DNA of 64,000 nt from JBHIBD01 sp046758865 (GCA_046758865.1 JBHIBD010000003.1:5486-69485), one strand, 5' to 3'; shown: positions 34,748-44,569, counted from the stretch's first letter. Made by a program: numbers and translations. The notes: generated by a model from the sequence alone, not told the origin.

Positions 34748-36702
34748 ACTTTATTTTCTGACCATTTAAAGAACAGGACACCAAGGGGGGGTAATGTCAA
34801 TGAAAGGGTGTAATGCCTGCCATGTGCCGGGATTGGGGTAGCTTCTGCCATGCCCAAGTTCCCATGGCCACTGCCCCCATATTCCTTTGCATCGCTGTTA
34901 AGTACCTCTTTCCAGGGACCATCCCTTGGAACCCCTACCCTATAGTCATATCTAGGAACGGGTGTGAAATTGCAGATTACAAGGACTATTTCGCTAGGGT
35001 TTCTACCCTTTCTTATGAAACTTATGATGCTCTGCTCCCAATCGTGAGAGTCTATCCACTCAAAGCCTTCGGGGTTAAAATCCAGCTCGTACAAGGCCTG
35101 CTCGGTTGTGTAAAGACGGTTCAGGTCTCTAATCCATCTCTGTATTCCCTGATGAAGGAGATACCGGAGGACATGCCATTCTAAGCTCTCTTCATGGTTC
35201 CACTCCCTCCATTGGCCAAACTCCCCACCCATAAATAGGAGTTTTTTTCCCGGGTGGCCGTACATATACCCAAATAAAAGCCTAAGGTTTGCAAACTTTT
35301 GCCATTCATCGCCTGGCATCTTCCCGATGAGCGAGCCCTTTCCATGTACCACTTCATCATGCGAAAGAGGTAGGATAAAGTTTTCGGTGAATGCGTACAA
35401 CAGGCTAAAGGGAAGGAGGTTGTGGTGATACTTCCTGTAAATAGGGTCTTTTGAGAAGTATTCCAGTGTATCGTGCATCCACCCCATGTTCCATTTCTTA
35501 CCAAAACCAAGTCCGCCTACATAGGTGGGTCTTGAAACCATAGGCCAGGCGGTAGACTCCTCAGCCACGGTTTGTACATCGGGATGGGTTATGTAAACCA
35601 TCTCGTTAAATCTCTTTAAAAAACTTATTGCTTCTATATTTTCTCTGCCTCCATACTGGTTGGGTATCCACTCTCCCTCACGCCTTGAGTAGTCAAGGTA
35701 GAGCATGGAGGCAACGGCATCTACCCTGATGCCATCAATATGATATTTATCCAACCAGAAGAGGGCGCTACTGATGAGAAAGGCCCTGACCTCGTTTCTG
35801 CCGTAGTTAAAGATGTAACTGTTCCAATCCGGGTGAAAACCCTTCCTGGGGTCTGCATGCTCGTAAAGGTGTGTTCCATCAAAGTAGGCGAGCCCATGTT
35901 CGTCCGATGGAAAATGGGAAGGTACCCAATCAAGTAGGACGCCTATACCGTTCTGATGAAGGTAATCAACCAGGTACATGAAATCCTGAGGGCTTCCATA
36001 TCTACTGGTGGGGGCAAAATAGCCTACCGTCTGATACCCCCAAGAACCGTAAAAGGGATGTTCCATAATTGGCAGAAACTTCACGTGGGTAAAGCCAATA
36101 TCCTTTACATAATCTACAAGGTAATGGGCCAACTCCCTGTAAGTTAGAAATCTATTTCCCTCTTCAGGGACCCTTCTCCACGAACCAAGATGGACCTCAT
36201 ACATGGCAAGGGGGGCATTAAGCGAGTTAGATTTTTCCCTCTTCTCCATCCACTTACTGTCAGCCCATTTATAGTTCAGGTCCCATGCTATGGAGGCGGT
36301 TTTAGGTGGCCTTTCCCAACAAAAAGCAAAGGGGTCGCCTTTATCTACCCTGTAGCCATTGTACCTGGAGACTACATGATACTTGTAAACAGTTCCACTA
36401 TCAATACCCCCAATAAACCCTTCCCAGATCCCTGAGTCATCCGCCCTTGGCCTTAGGAGATGAGACTCCTTATCCCATAGATTAAAGTCTCCTATAACTG
36501 AGACCCTTTCAGCATTTGGAGCCCACACGGCAAAGTATGCCCCTTTTACGCCATCAACTTTTATGAGGTGGGAGCCAAGTTTTTCGTAGAGTTTAAAATG
36601 ACTGCCTTCCTTAAAGAGGTATATATCATGAGCAGTAAGGAAGCTCATGTCAGATACGTAACTTTTTCTTTTTTCCATCGTCTTGAGAGCTCTGTAAGGC
36701 AC
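34744..36702 (-). CDS. glgB: 1,4-alpha-glucan branching enzyme
   Basis: Forms alpha-1,6 branches in glycogen; about 652 residues, GH13. An N-terminal carbohydrate-binding domain (VWAPNAERVSVIGDFN) precedes the barrel, whose conserved regions are DWVPSHF, GIRVDAVAS (nucleophile Asp), EESTAWP (acid/base Glu) and LPLSHDEVVHGKGS. The start is best placed at the GTG at 36702, nine bases after GGAGG; a GTG at 36711 abuts that site too closely. It ends in an ATGA overlap with the treZ remnant. Confidence 0.94.
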   Translation of the reverse strand: MPYRALKTMEKRKSYVSDMSFLTAHDIYLFKEGSHFKLYEKLGSHLIKVDGVKGAYFAVWAPNAERVSVIGDFNLWDKESHLLRPRADDSGIWEGFIGGIDSGTVYKYHVVSRYNGYRVDKGDPFAFCWERPPKTASIAWDLNYKWADSKWMEKREKSNSLNAPLAMYEVHLGSWRRVPEEGNRFLTYRELAHYLVDYVKDIGFTHVKFLPIMEHPFYGSWGYQTVGYFAPTSRYGSPQDFMYLVDYLHQNGIGVLLDWVPSHFPSDEHGLAYFDGTHLYEHADPRKGFHPDWNSYIFNYGRNEVRAFLISSALFWLDKYHIDGIRVDAVASMLYLDYSRREGEWIPNQYGGRENIEAISFLKRFNEMVYITHPDVQTVAEESTAWPMVSRPTYVGGLGFGKKWNMGWMHDTLEYFSKDPIYRKYHHNLLPFSLLYAFTENFILPLSHDEVVHGKGSLIGKMPGDEWQKFANLRLLFGYMYGHPGKKLLFMGGEFGQWREWNHEESLEWHVLRYLLHQGIQRWIRDLNRLYTTEQALYELDFNPEGFEWIDSHDWEQSIISFIRKGRNPSEIVLVICNFTPVPRYDYRVGVPRDGPWKEVLNSDAKEYGGSGHGNLGMAEATPIPAHGRHYTLSLTLPPLGVLFFKWSENKV

Positions 36703-36786
36703 CGTATTCACCTCCTATACACGTGCTAGACGGGTCTGATTTCCGAGACCTGCTTTCTTAATATCTGTCTCCAACCTGGCCCATTT

Positions 36787-38229
36787 CTAACACCTTATCC
36801 CCTTGAGGGCATCTTGATAGAGGTTTGCATAGAGTCTGGCGCTCTTTTCCCAAGACCAGTCTTGAAGCATCCCCCTCCTCATCAGCTCTGTCCATCTAGC
36901 CCTGTCATCGTACGTTTCTACCGCCTTTCGTACGGCTTTCAACATCTCCTCTGAAGAGTAAGATTCAAATAGAAATCCCACTGAGGTGCTTATAGTATCG
37001 GCAAGGCCCCCAGTATTGCGCACTATGGGTACTGTCCCGTACTTCAAACTATACAGTTGATTGAGTCCACATGGCTCATACTTAGAGGGCATGAGGAACA
37101 TATCTGCCCCAGCCTCTATCTCGTGGGAGAGTTGGTTGTCGAAGCCAATGTTGATAGATGCCTTGCCTGGATATTTGTCCGCAAGGGACTTTAGGGCCTC
37201 CTGGTACTTCTTGTCACCTGTGCCGAGTAAGATGAACTCTACGTCTAGTTTCATCAACTCACCCCAGCACTCGATTATCAGTTCTATACCCTTCTGTACG
37301 GTGAGCCTGCTTATCATCCCTATTAAGGGCACCTCCCTCTCTGCGAGTCCGACCTTTTTCTGAAGGTGTCTCTTGCATCTACTCTTCCCTTCCAGGTTAT
37401 CTGGGCCATATCTGGCAGGGATGAGCCTGTCTTCCTCCGGATTCCACACCGAGTAGTCTATTCCGTTTACTATGCCATACAGGTCCTTGCCCCTCTCCTT
37501 CAGTATTCTGTGGAGGCCCGCACCGAACTCCTCCGTCTGTATCTCCTCGGCATATTTTTTACTCACCGTTGTGATTATGTCTGAGAAGACTATGCCAGCC
37601 TTTAATAGATTAATCTTACCGTCGTACTCCAGTTGCTCCCAATTGTAGTATCCGGTGCCCAGCCCCGTGACCCGCAAGTCCTCTTTCGGAAAGAGCCCCT
37701 GATAGGCAAGGTTGTGGATGGTCAGCACGGTAAGCGCGCCCTTGAAGTAGTCGTCGTCCTTGTAAAGACTCTTAAGGTAAGTGGGGACCATAGCCGACTG
37801 CCAGTCATTGGCATGCACGACATCTGGTCTGATACCTATGGACCTTACCGTCTCCAGCACAGCACGAGAGAAGAAGGTGAATCTCTCGCAGTTGTCTGCA
37901 TAACCCTCTCCGGCGGAAGGGTCTACGTATAATTCATCCCTGTCGTAATAGTCCTTATTTTCTATAAAGTACACGGGTATTTCCGTGCCAGGCATGTGTG
38001 TTTTGTATACAAGGCCTGTTACCAACTTATTGTTAATGGTAACGGATGGCTTCTCGCCAGTGGGAGATAGCTTAAAACCGTCACGCCTTACGTGTCTGTA
38101 GAGAGGCATGAATATAGATACCTCATGGCCGAGCTTTTGCAGGCTTTTTGGGAGAGAACCGGCTACGTCTCCCAATCCACCTGTTCTGGCAAATGGTGCG
38201 ACCTCTGAAGAGACGTAAATTATGTTCAT
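36787..38229 (-). CDS. glgA: Glycogen synthase (ADP-glucose type, GT5)
   Basis: Extends alpha-1,4-glucan chains from ADP-glucose; 480 residues. The N-terminal substrate loop is RTGGLGDVAGSLP (K in many relatives is R here, at a position known to tolerate this in some lineages). HANDWQSAMVP and the C-terminal PSKYEPCGLNQLYSLKYGT with nearby TGGL complete the family motifs. It overlaps galT by four bases (ATGA) and precedes glgB by 85 bases. Confidence 0.95.
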   Translation of the reverse strand: MNIIYVSSEVAPFARTGGLGDVAGSLPKSLQKLGHEVSIFMPLYRHVRRDGFKLSPTGEKPSVTINNKLVTGLVYKTHMPGTEIPVYFIENKDYYDRDELYVDPSAGEGYADNCERFTFFSRAVLETVRSIGIRPDVVHANDWQSAMVPTYLKSLYKDDDYFKGALTVLTIHNLAYQGLFPKEDLRVTGLGTGYYNWEQLEYDGKINLLKAGIVFSDIITTVSKKYAEEIQTEEFGAGLHRILKERGKDLYGIVNGIDYSVWNPEEDRLIPARYGPDNLEGKSRCKRHLQKKVGLAEREVPLIGMISRLTVQKGIELIIECWGELMKLDVEFILLGTGDKKYQEALKSLADKYPGKASINIGFDNQLSHEIEAGADMFLMPSKYEPCGLNQLYSLKYGTVPIVRNTGGLADTISTSVGFLFESYSSEEMLKAVRKAVETYDDRARWTELMRRGMLQDWSWEKSARLYANLYQDALKGIRC

Positions 38230-39248
38230 TTACCCGCTTCCTTCCTTACGCACTCCGCCTCTCTAAGGTACTTGGCCGCATTTTCTGGTGGCACTGGATT
38301 TATGTAGAAGCCTGTGCCCCATTCGAAACCAGCCATCCGGGTCAATCTGGGGATGACCTCAATGTGCCAATGGTAATAATCCAACTCCGTCTGGTTAAAT
38401 GGGCTGGTGTGGACTATAAAATTGTATGGCGGCTCTTCTAAGGCACTTTCCAGGCTGCAGAGGGCAGACCTCAATGTCTCCGCAAGTTCCTCAACCTCGG
38501 ACTTCTGTATATTCTCGAAGTGAGAAGAATGGTTCCTGGGAACTATCCAGAGCTCAAACGGAAATCGGGATGCAAAAGGTGCAAATGTGATAAAATTCTC
38601 ACCCTCCATTACCACCCTGTCCTTAGCAGAACTCTCCTGCACCATCATGTCGCAGAAGAGGCACCTGCCCCTGTACCTGTAAAATGTTAGGGAGCCTTCC
38701 ATCTCAGACGCTACAACCAGTGGCACGATTGGGGTAACGATGAGCTGGGTATGGGTGTGTTCCAGGCTCGCCCCGGCAGCCGCACCCACGTTTTTAAACA
38801 GCATTCCGTAGATGAACCTCTTGTCCTTTTTTAGGTCCACCAGCCTGTCCCTGTATGTCCAGAGCACCTCTTGTACGTGGGCGGGAGCAAGAGCTGAGAG
38901 GGATATCTCGTGTTGCGGGCATTCTACTATCACCTCATGGGCACCCACCCCGTTCATCAGGTCGTATATACCGTCGCCCCGCTTTTGCAGGCCTCCTCCT
39001 ATTACCAGGGCAGGATATTTGTTGGGTACAACCCTCACTCTCCAGCCCCTGGTATTGGGTTCAGTGCCCCTCTCTCTGTAGGCCATAATCTCTGGCGGGG
39101 TCTTGTCCTCATTGCCCTCACAGAACGGACAGAAGCCACCACCTTTAATGCCGTGTGGTGGGGCCTTGAAGTCAGTGGGCCTAAGGGCCCTCTCTGTGGC
39201 AATAATTACCCAACGTCCTGACACTGGCTCTTTTCTTAGTTCTGGCAT
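38226..39248 (-). CDS. galT: Galactose-1-phosphate uridylyltransferase (GalT, HIT superfamily)
   Basis: 340 residues. Two CxxC zinc motifs (CPFCEGNE near 40 and CLFCDMMV near 198) and the catalytic HTHTQLI (the family HPHxQ, here with Thr for Pro) identify it. It exchanges UDP between UDP-glucose and galactose-1-phosphate. Archaeal and bacterial relatives in glycogen clusters may act as ADP- or UDP-glucose phosphorylase-like enzymes, so the exact nucleotide sugar is open. First gene of the galT-glgA-glgB operon and shares an ATGA with glgA. Confidence 0.9.
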   Translation of the reverse strand: MPELRKEPVSGRWVIIATERALRPTDFKAPPHGIKGGGFCPFCEGNEDKTPPEIMAYRERGTEPNTRGWRVRVVPNKYPALVIGGGLQKRGDGIYDLMNGVGAHEVIVECPQHEISLSALAPAHVQEVLWTYRDRLVDLKKDKRFIYGMLFKNVGAAAGASLEHTHTQLIVTPIVPLVVASEMEGSLTFYRYRGRCLFCDMMVQESSAKDRVVMEGENFITFAPFASRFPFELWIVPRNHSSHFENIQKSEVEELAETLRSALCSLESALEEPPYNFIVHTSPFNQTELDYYHWHIEVIPRLTRMAGFEWGTGFYINPVPPENAAKYLREAECVRKEAGK

Positions 39249-39502
39249 GTGGGCTCCTTTTTATACCTATCCAAGGTACTTTTTTAAGAAATCCATGGTG
39301 GGCACGTTAAGGTTGAGATGTGGTGTCCAAGAAAGACTTCTCTGCTTACGTTGCTGGCCATTTCCTACCTCCCCATAACAAATTCGTGTGTGCCATAACT
39401 ACATGATGCCACATAGGTTATAAGTAGCAAGGGGTGAATTCCCCGGAAACTGATTTTAAAACCCATGTGTACTAAAATCAAGTAGAAAGGGTGTTAGTGT
39501 GC

Positions 39503-40864
39503 TCAGCCCTTGGGTTGTTCCTTTGGATGGGTTATCCTTTGCCAGTAGTCTTCGTATTGGAACTGCGAGCTGTGTTCAGGGTCGTGGCAGGTCTTACAGT
39601 CCCGGGGTTCCAGTTTACCATAGCCGTCGGTTTTAAGCCCCTTTAGGGCCATTTCTACGTGTTGGCTACCTGGGCCATGGCAGCCCTCGCACCCGGTGCC
39701 CTTCAGTCCAGGCGTTTTCTCCAGTGACGTGAAGCCGCTCTCGTAATAGAGACCGGTGACATGGCAGGATACACATTCGGGGTCGTAGTCGTGTCCTACC
39801 CTGACCAGGGTCTCATAGGCCAGGGCGTGGGCAGTCGTCTTCCAGTGCAGGAAGGTTGCCTGGTGGCACGTGCCACAGATGGTGTTACCGGCGTAGGTAA
39901 ATCCCTCGGTATTAGAAAATTTCTCTACCCTGCCCAGGAGGTCTTCGTCCTTTAGCCTCTGCTGATAGTTGGTGAGGAGGGCGAGCATCTGGCTAGAATC
40001 CGTGTAATGGTCATCCAGTGTAACCATCTCCAGATGTGTCTTTCCATCATGGGGACGATAACGGAAGAGCCCGATGTACTTCCCCTTATTTCCACTTGTA
40101 GCTACTATGGTCTCACCAACGGTTGTAACTATGGGGTGGTCTATGTTATGGCCCGATATAACGAGTTGAAACTCTGGAAAGGCCTCGGCCAGCCTTCTCG
40201 ACTCCTCAAGGTCTGCGTGAGATAGAAGGATTAACAGGTCCATGTCTTTGAGTTCTTGGATTAATGGGCCGATTGCCTCGGAAGGAGGTATTATTTCCAC
40301 CCCCCATGGCGTGGTCCCAAGGAGTTTTGGGGAGAGTACACCCAGAATGCCTATCTTTATCTGCCTGTCATCCACCATGACATCTCTGATAATATACGGG
40401 TATACCTTTATGCCCAGCGTCTCCGACAGCAGGATGTTGGAGGAGAGTAGTTTAACCGGGCTTGAGTAGAAGACGTAACTAAGCACTTCCGGACCCATCC
40501 CCAGGTCCTTTTCCCCCAGGTTATGGAGTACGTATTGCATCTCCCCGAGGGCCTGTACCAGCGTCTCCATCTTAATCTCATCTTGTCTCTTCCAGTGGCC
40601 AGTGAGGTCTCCCAGGCCCAGGGGCAGAACCGTCTGATTTCCCTGTTGTATGGACAAGAATAGGCTATGTCTCTTGGCTATACCGCCCATGGGGGTTTTT
40701 TCGCAACCGCAGGGTTCCAGGTATCCGGTCTCCTCGCCACTGAACGCTATCATAAGCTCCGTGCTATGATTATGTGGGTTGTGTGGACCATATGAAGTGC
40801 CGTAGGCGCAACTTATGGAGAGGGATGTCAAGAGACAGAAGAGCATAAAACCCAATGGTCTCAT
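39503..40864 (-). CDS. Secreted 5'-nucleotidase-like protein with tetrahaem cytochrome domain
   Basis: 453 residues. After a signal peptide (possible lipid cysteine near 19) there is a metallophosphatase/5'-nucleotidase-like domain carrying GYLEPCGCE....GGIAKR and the SGHNID region; the canonical N-terminal DxH metal motif is not evident. The C-terminal third has four c-type haem sites: CGTCH about 330, CVSCH 364, CEGCH 392 and CKTCH 423, with spacing reminiscent of cytochrome c554-like proteins. The ATG overlaps the DUF1573 stop as TAATG. Periplasmic redox function is likely, but the substrate is unknown. Confidence 0.82.
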   Translation of the reverse strand: MRPLGFMLFCLLTSLSISCAYGTSYGPHNPHNHSTELMIAFSGEETGYLEPCGCEKTPMGGIAKRHSLFLSIQQGNQTVLPLGLGDLTGHWKRQDEIKMETLVQALGEMQYVLHNLGEKDLGMGPEVLSYVFYSSPVKLLSSNILLSETLGIKVYPYIIRDVMVDDRQIKIGILGVLSPKLLGTTPWGVEIIPPSEAIGPLIQELKDMDLLILLSHADLEESRRLAEAFPEFQLVISGHNIDHPIVTTVGETIVATSGNKGKYIGLFRYRPHDGKTHLEMVTLDDHYTDSSQMLALLTNYQQRLKDEDLLGRVEKFSNTEGFTYAGNTICGTCHQATFLHWKTTAHALAYETLVRVGHDYDPECVSCHVTGLYYESGFTSLEKTPGLKGTGCEGCHGPGSQHVEMALKGLKTDGYGKLEPRDCKTCHDPEHSSQFQYEDYWQRITHPKEQPKG

Positions 40865-41874
40865 TAGCCTTCCCTAACAACACCGTAGATTGGGACTGTC
40901 AAGAGTGGTTGGTCCTTACTGGTAGTGTGTATCTGGAGGCTGCCTTCGAGTCTTCCTGTAGGCACGTCTTTGCTGAGGATTACCTCCAACCGGTGGAAGT
41001 AATTGGTGCTGCCAGGCATAAGGTGCAGACTGAAGTAATCGGGTTTGACGCCAAATCTCTCCAGCTTCACTTCCTTCCTGTGTATGGTAATCAGTATCTG
41101 CCTTATGGCCTCTTTGCCCCTCTGCACTACACCATAAGAGATTCTGGTTGGGAAGACAGATACATCACTTATTATCTCACCAAAGAACGGTATGGTTAAA
41201 ACGGGTTGCCTCTTGCTGTTTGTAAATACCTGAATGTCTCCTGCAAATCTACCCAAAGGGGCCTCTTTCTTGGTAGATACCTCGAGCATGTAGACATTCT
41301 CCTCGCCCCTCTTTTTATAGCGCAGCTTCAATACAGGACTGGTCGACCTAACCTTGGTGACCTTCAGCCTCAGGTCTGTCAGGGGTTTTATCTCAAGCTC
41401 TTTGGTGGCAGATTGCCCCAACCTTATCTGATTAAACCACAGGCGTCGTGGTTCAGCAACGACCTCCTCCAAGACGTTCGCCTCTATGGTCAGGACGTAG
41501 TGCGGCGCCTCGGGGTCATTGGTGTCAACAGTCACTGTCTTGCGGACATTACCGACAAAGACATCTGTCTGGAAGGTTACCTCTATCTCGGCCTGGGCAC
41601 CAGGCGGCATGGTCTTCTGAGAGGGGGCCGCCGCCGTGCAGCCACAGGAGGTCCTGACGTTTTCTATCAGCAAATCACCAGTACCGTCATTTTTGAACGT
41701 AAACCCATGAGTAGCCCGTTCCCCCTTATAAACATTGCCAAAGTTGTGTGAGTCCTCCTCAAAAACTATGCGGGGCACCTTCCTGGTCTCTGCTGCCTGG
41801 AGCGAGTTTTCCCCAATCCCCCAGGATATGAGGGCCACAAGGTATAGAAAGAGGCATATGGGACCTGTGTTCAT
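40864..41874 (-). CDS. DUF1573-domain secreted protein
   Basis: About 336 residues with an N-terminal signal peptide (IGENSLQAAET cleavage zone). DUF1573 signatures lie at residues 45-130: FGNVYKGE..THGFTFKNDG and RTSCGCTAAAP, then the TNDPEAP strand. Two further immunoglobulin-like repeats follow (LRLKVTKVRSTSP and similar blocks). Such proteins are common in planctomycetes and Bacteroidetes and are probably cell-surface or periplasmic scaffolds. It is translationally coupled to the tetrahaem protein, implying a joint role. I start at the ATG at 41874; the TTG at 41886 is less likely. Confidence 0.85.
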   Translation of the reverse strand: MNTGPICLFLYLVALISWGIGENSLQAAETRKVPRIVFEEDSHNFGNVYKGERATHGFTFKNDGTGDLLIENVRTSCGCTAAAPSQKTMPPGAQAEIEVTFQTDVFVGNVRKTVTVDTNDPEAPHYVLTIEANVLEEVVAEPRRLWFNQIRLGQSATKELEIKPLTDLRLKVTKVRSTSPVLKLRYKKRGEENVYMLEVSTKKEAPLGRFAGDIQVFTNSKRQPVLTIPFFGEIISDVSVFPTRISYGVVQRGKEAIRQILITIHRKEVKLERFGVKPDYFSLHLMPGSTNYFHRLEVILSKDVPTGRLEGSLQIHTTSKDQPLLTVPIYGVVREG

Positions 41875-42009
41875 GGTTAGAAACAAATGCCTACAATACT
41901 ATATAAGTCTCTATAATAAGACATGATACTTCAGCTCCCCCAGATGGTCAAGAGGTAAAGGGAATGTTGTTGAATTAGGGGTGAGGGTTTTTGTAATATC
42001 CTGTTCTTT

Positions 42010-42039
42010 GTAGGGGCAACTCTCTACGGTTGCCCCTAC
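42010..42039. repeat. Perfect GTAGGGGCAAC hairpin repeat
   Basis: GTAGGGGCAAC (42010-42020) pairs with GTTGCCCCTAC (42029-42039) around an 8-base loop, an 11-bp stem. Related arms appear at 26.52-26.66 kb. It lies between the divergent DUF1573 and beta-propeller genes. Confidence 0.75.
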
Positions 42040-42063
42040 TACCCACTATAAAGAGGGGATGAG

Positions 42064-43350
42064 ATGGCTCGTCCCATATGGCGCTGCCTTGTAGTCGTTT
42101 TCTTCTTGCTACTTACAGGAGGAGACCTCTGCAAAACCCTGCGCAACTGTCATTCCTTCGCTTCACTCAGGACGGCGTCTGAGGGAGTGAAACGACCGAA
42201 GAATCTCCAAGACACGAGATTCTTCGCTTCGCTCAGAATGACACCGACTATTAGAGCGCCTTTGGCAGATGACCCAGGAGATACCTCCTTCGCCGGGGCT
42301 ATGGCGCCCTGGCCCATGTTCCGTCACGACCCGCAGCGCACGGGGTTAAGCCAGTATGCGGGCAGCGACAGGGGTGCAGTCAAGTGGTGTTTTAAAACGG
42401 GGGATGAGGTGAACTCTTCGCCCGCAATAGGGGAGGACGGCACCATATACTTTGGTTCACTTGATGGTAACATATATGCTGTTACGCAGGAGGGTAACCT
42501 AAAGTGGCGTTATTCTGTAGGTAGTGAGGTCTATTCCTCTCCCGCTTTGGGCAGTAACGGCAATATATACATCTGTTCGTGGAGTGGCAGCATCCTTGCG
42601 CTGGATACTGAAGGTAGTCTCAGGTGGAAGGTACAGATACACGGCAGGATTACCTCATCTCCAGTGGTTTCAAATACAGAGGGGGGTAAAGGAGATGTCC
42701 TGTACGTGGGCTCCGACGATTACCGTCTGTATGCCATGAGTGGTGAAGGTCTAGGGATAAAATGGGCCTTCAACACCAGGAAGTATGTTGATTCGTCCCC
42801 CGCCATTGGGCCCGACGGTACGGTATATGTCGGCTCTAATGATGCCTTTCTTTATGCCATTGACCCCGACGGTATGCTGAAGTGGCGGTTCAATACATCA
42901 GGTGCCGTGACCTCCTCCCCGGCAGTAGCGAGTGATAGCACGGTGTACGTGGGCTCCAGCAGTGGTGTCCTCTATGCCCTGGGAAGTAATGGCACTCTCA
43001 AGTGGAGTATTAAGGTGCCGCATTGGATAGACTCTTCTCCTGCTATTGGACCAAAGGGAGGGGTTTACTTCGGCTCAAATGATGGTAAACTCTCTGCGAT
43101 TACCAGTGAAGGCGCCCTGAGGTGGATATACCGTACAGGGGGCGTTATTACCTCGTCGCCAGCGGTAGATAAGGACGGCAATGTGTACGTGGGCTCGTGG
43201 GATGGAAGTCTCTACGCTATAGACGGTGACGGAATGTTGAGGTGGACACACCATACACAGGGGCCTGTTCGCTCATCGCCCGCCATCGGAGCCGATGGCA
43301 CGATATACTTTGGCTCTGCAGACGGCAGACTCTATGCGGTTGGAGAATAA
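42064..43350 (+). CDS. Secreted PQQ-like beta-propeller protein with an embedded repeat element
   Basis: 428 residues. A signal peptide (residues 1-22) is followed by residues about 20-60 derived from a dispersed palindromic repeat, then WPMFRHDPQRTG, the usual entry to the propeller. At least seven repeats of the form SSPAIGxDGTxYxGSxDGxLYAxxxxGxLKW complete the toroid. There is no PQQ dehydrogenase active-site sequence, so it probably binds ligands or partners on the outside of the cytoplasm. The next gene encodes a paralogue eight bases on. GAGGGGATGAG supplies the ribosome site. Confidence 0.88.
   Translation: MARPIWRCLVVVFFLLLTGGDLCKTLRNCHSFASLRTASEGVKRPKNLQDTRFFASLRMTPTIRAPLADDPGDTSFAGAMAPWPMFRHDPQRTGLSQYAGSDRGAVKWCFKTGDEVNSSPAIGEDGTIYFGSLDGNIYAVTQEGNLKWRYSVGSEVYSSPALGSNGNIYICSWSGSILALDTEGSLRWKVQIHGRITSSPVVSNTEGGKGDVLYVGSDDYRLYAMSGEGLGIKWAFNTRKYVDSSPAIGPDGTVYVGSNDAFLYAIDPDGMLKWRFNTSGAVTSSPAVASDSTVYVGSSSGVLYALGSNGTLKWSIKVPHWIDSSPAIGPKGGVYFGSNDGKLSAITSEGALRWIYRTGGVITSSPAVDKDGNVYVGSWDGSLYAIDGDGMLRWTHHTQGPVRSSPAIGADGTIYFGSADGRLYAVGE
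42122..42242 (+). repeat. Dispersed palindromic repeat inside a coding sequence
   Basis: The segment shares its 5' part with 26034-26130 (GAGACCT, AAAACCCTGC, TGTCATTC, GTGAAACGA.CGAAGAAT). It contains the hairpin GAAGAATCTC-caagacac-GAGATTCTTC and ends CTTCGCTCAGAATGAC. Its length keeps the propeller frame open and adds about 40 residues (KTLRNCHSFASLRT and onwards) not found in the neighbouring paralogue. Confidence 0.78.
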
Positions 43351-43357
43351 CAACATT

Positions 43358-44542
43358 ATGGCCAGAAAAGAACACTACAGGATGCTCAAAAATCCTTTCT
43401 ACTTCTTATTGGTTGCAGTGGTAGTTTTCAGTAATTCGACTGGAAGTGCCTCGGGAGAGGATTCTAAGATACCCTGGCAGATGTTCAGGAATAATCCGCT
43501 CCACACCGGACGGAGTCAGTACTCCGGCCCCACGGATGGTGTCCCCAAATGGAAGTTTCTTACCGCAGGCAAAGTCACGTCTTCTCCAGCGGTAGGCCCT
43601 GATGGCACTATCTACGTGGGCTCTGAAGATAGTGTGCTCTACGCAGTTACCCCCGGAGGCAAGAAAAAGTGGGAGTTTTCCACCGAGGGTGGAATCACCT
43701 CATCGCCCGCTATCGGTTCAGACGGCACAATCTACGTGGGCTCAAGAGACAAGAAACTTTATGCCGTCAATAACGACGGCACCCTAAGGTGGACCTATGA
43801 GACGGGCGGAAGTATTTTTTCGTCACCCACCCTGACGCCAGACGGAACGATCTATGTAGGTTCTAGCGACTACAAGCTCCACGCCATCAGTCAAGACGGC
43901 AGCCCCAAATGGAAATACGAGGCACCAAGCCCCATTAGCTCTACCGCCAGCATCGGGCCGGATGGTACCGTGTATTTCGGAACGAATGGTGGGGTAGTGT
44001 TTGCCCTGGACACAAGTGGCAGACTTAAGTGGACCAGGAGGATAGGTAGAGACATATACGCCTCGTACTCTTCACCGGCCATTACACCCAATGAATGGGT
44101 GTTTATTGGCTCCGAGAACGGCCGCCTCTACGGCCTGGATAAGGAAGGGAAGGTCGTATTCCGGGCACAGGCGGGCAAAGCCGTGCATGCCTCACCGGCC
44201 ATCGATGCGGACGGCGCCGTATATTTCGGCTCCTACGACGGCAACTTTTATGTAATAACCAAAGACGGTCACCTCAAGTGGTCTTACAAGACTGGTGGCA
44301 TCATCGAGTCTTCCCCGGCATTGGGGGCTGATGGGAGTGTATACTTTGGTACGGGTGAACTGGAAGGGGCCAGGGGGAGAGTCGGACGGCTGTACGCTAT
44401 CGACTCCGATGGTAAGTTGCTGTGGAAATGTGAGACAGAGGATTGGATAGAGTCTTCACCAGCAATAGGCCCTGACGGCACCATCTACGTAGGCTCCAAT
44501 GACCACAATCTCTACGCCATTGGTTCACCCTCTGCTAAATAG
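43358..44542 (+). CDS. Secreted PQQ-like beta-propeller protein (paralogue)
   Basis: About 394 residues. The signal peptide (NPFYFLLVAVVVFSNSTGSASG) is cut to 20 or fewer in motif terms and leads directly into PWQMFRNNPLHTG, then seven to eight propeller repeats (SSPAVGPDGTIYVGS and variants). It starts eight bases after the stop of the first propeller, so the two are co-transcribed and probably arose by duplication. It lacks the repeat-derived segment found in the upstream copy. Function is unknown; surface-exposed scaffolding is plausible. Confidence 0.87.
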   Translation: MARKEHYRMLKNPFYFLLVAVVVFSNSTGSASGEDSKIPWQMFRNNPLHTGRSQYSGPTDGVPKWKFLTAGKVTSSPAVGPDGTIYVGSEDSVLYAVTPGGKKKWEFSTEGGITSSPAIGSDGTIYVGSRDKKLYAVNNDGTLRWTYETGGSIFSSPTLTPDGTIYVGSSDYKLHAISQDGSPKWKYEAPSPISSTASIGPDGTVYFGTNGGVVFALDTSGRLKWTRRIGRDIYASYSSPAITPNEWVFIGSENGRLYGLDKEGKVVFRAQAGKAVHASPAIDADGAVYFGSYDGNFYVITKDGHLKWSYKTGGIIESSPALGADGSVYFGTGELEGARGRVGRLYAIDSDGKLLWKCETEDWIESSPAIGPDGTIYVGSNDHNLYAIGSPSAK

Positions 44543-44569
44543 CTGGGACCCAACGAAGGAAAGAAAAAG

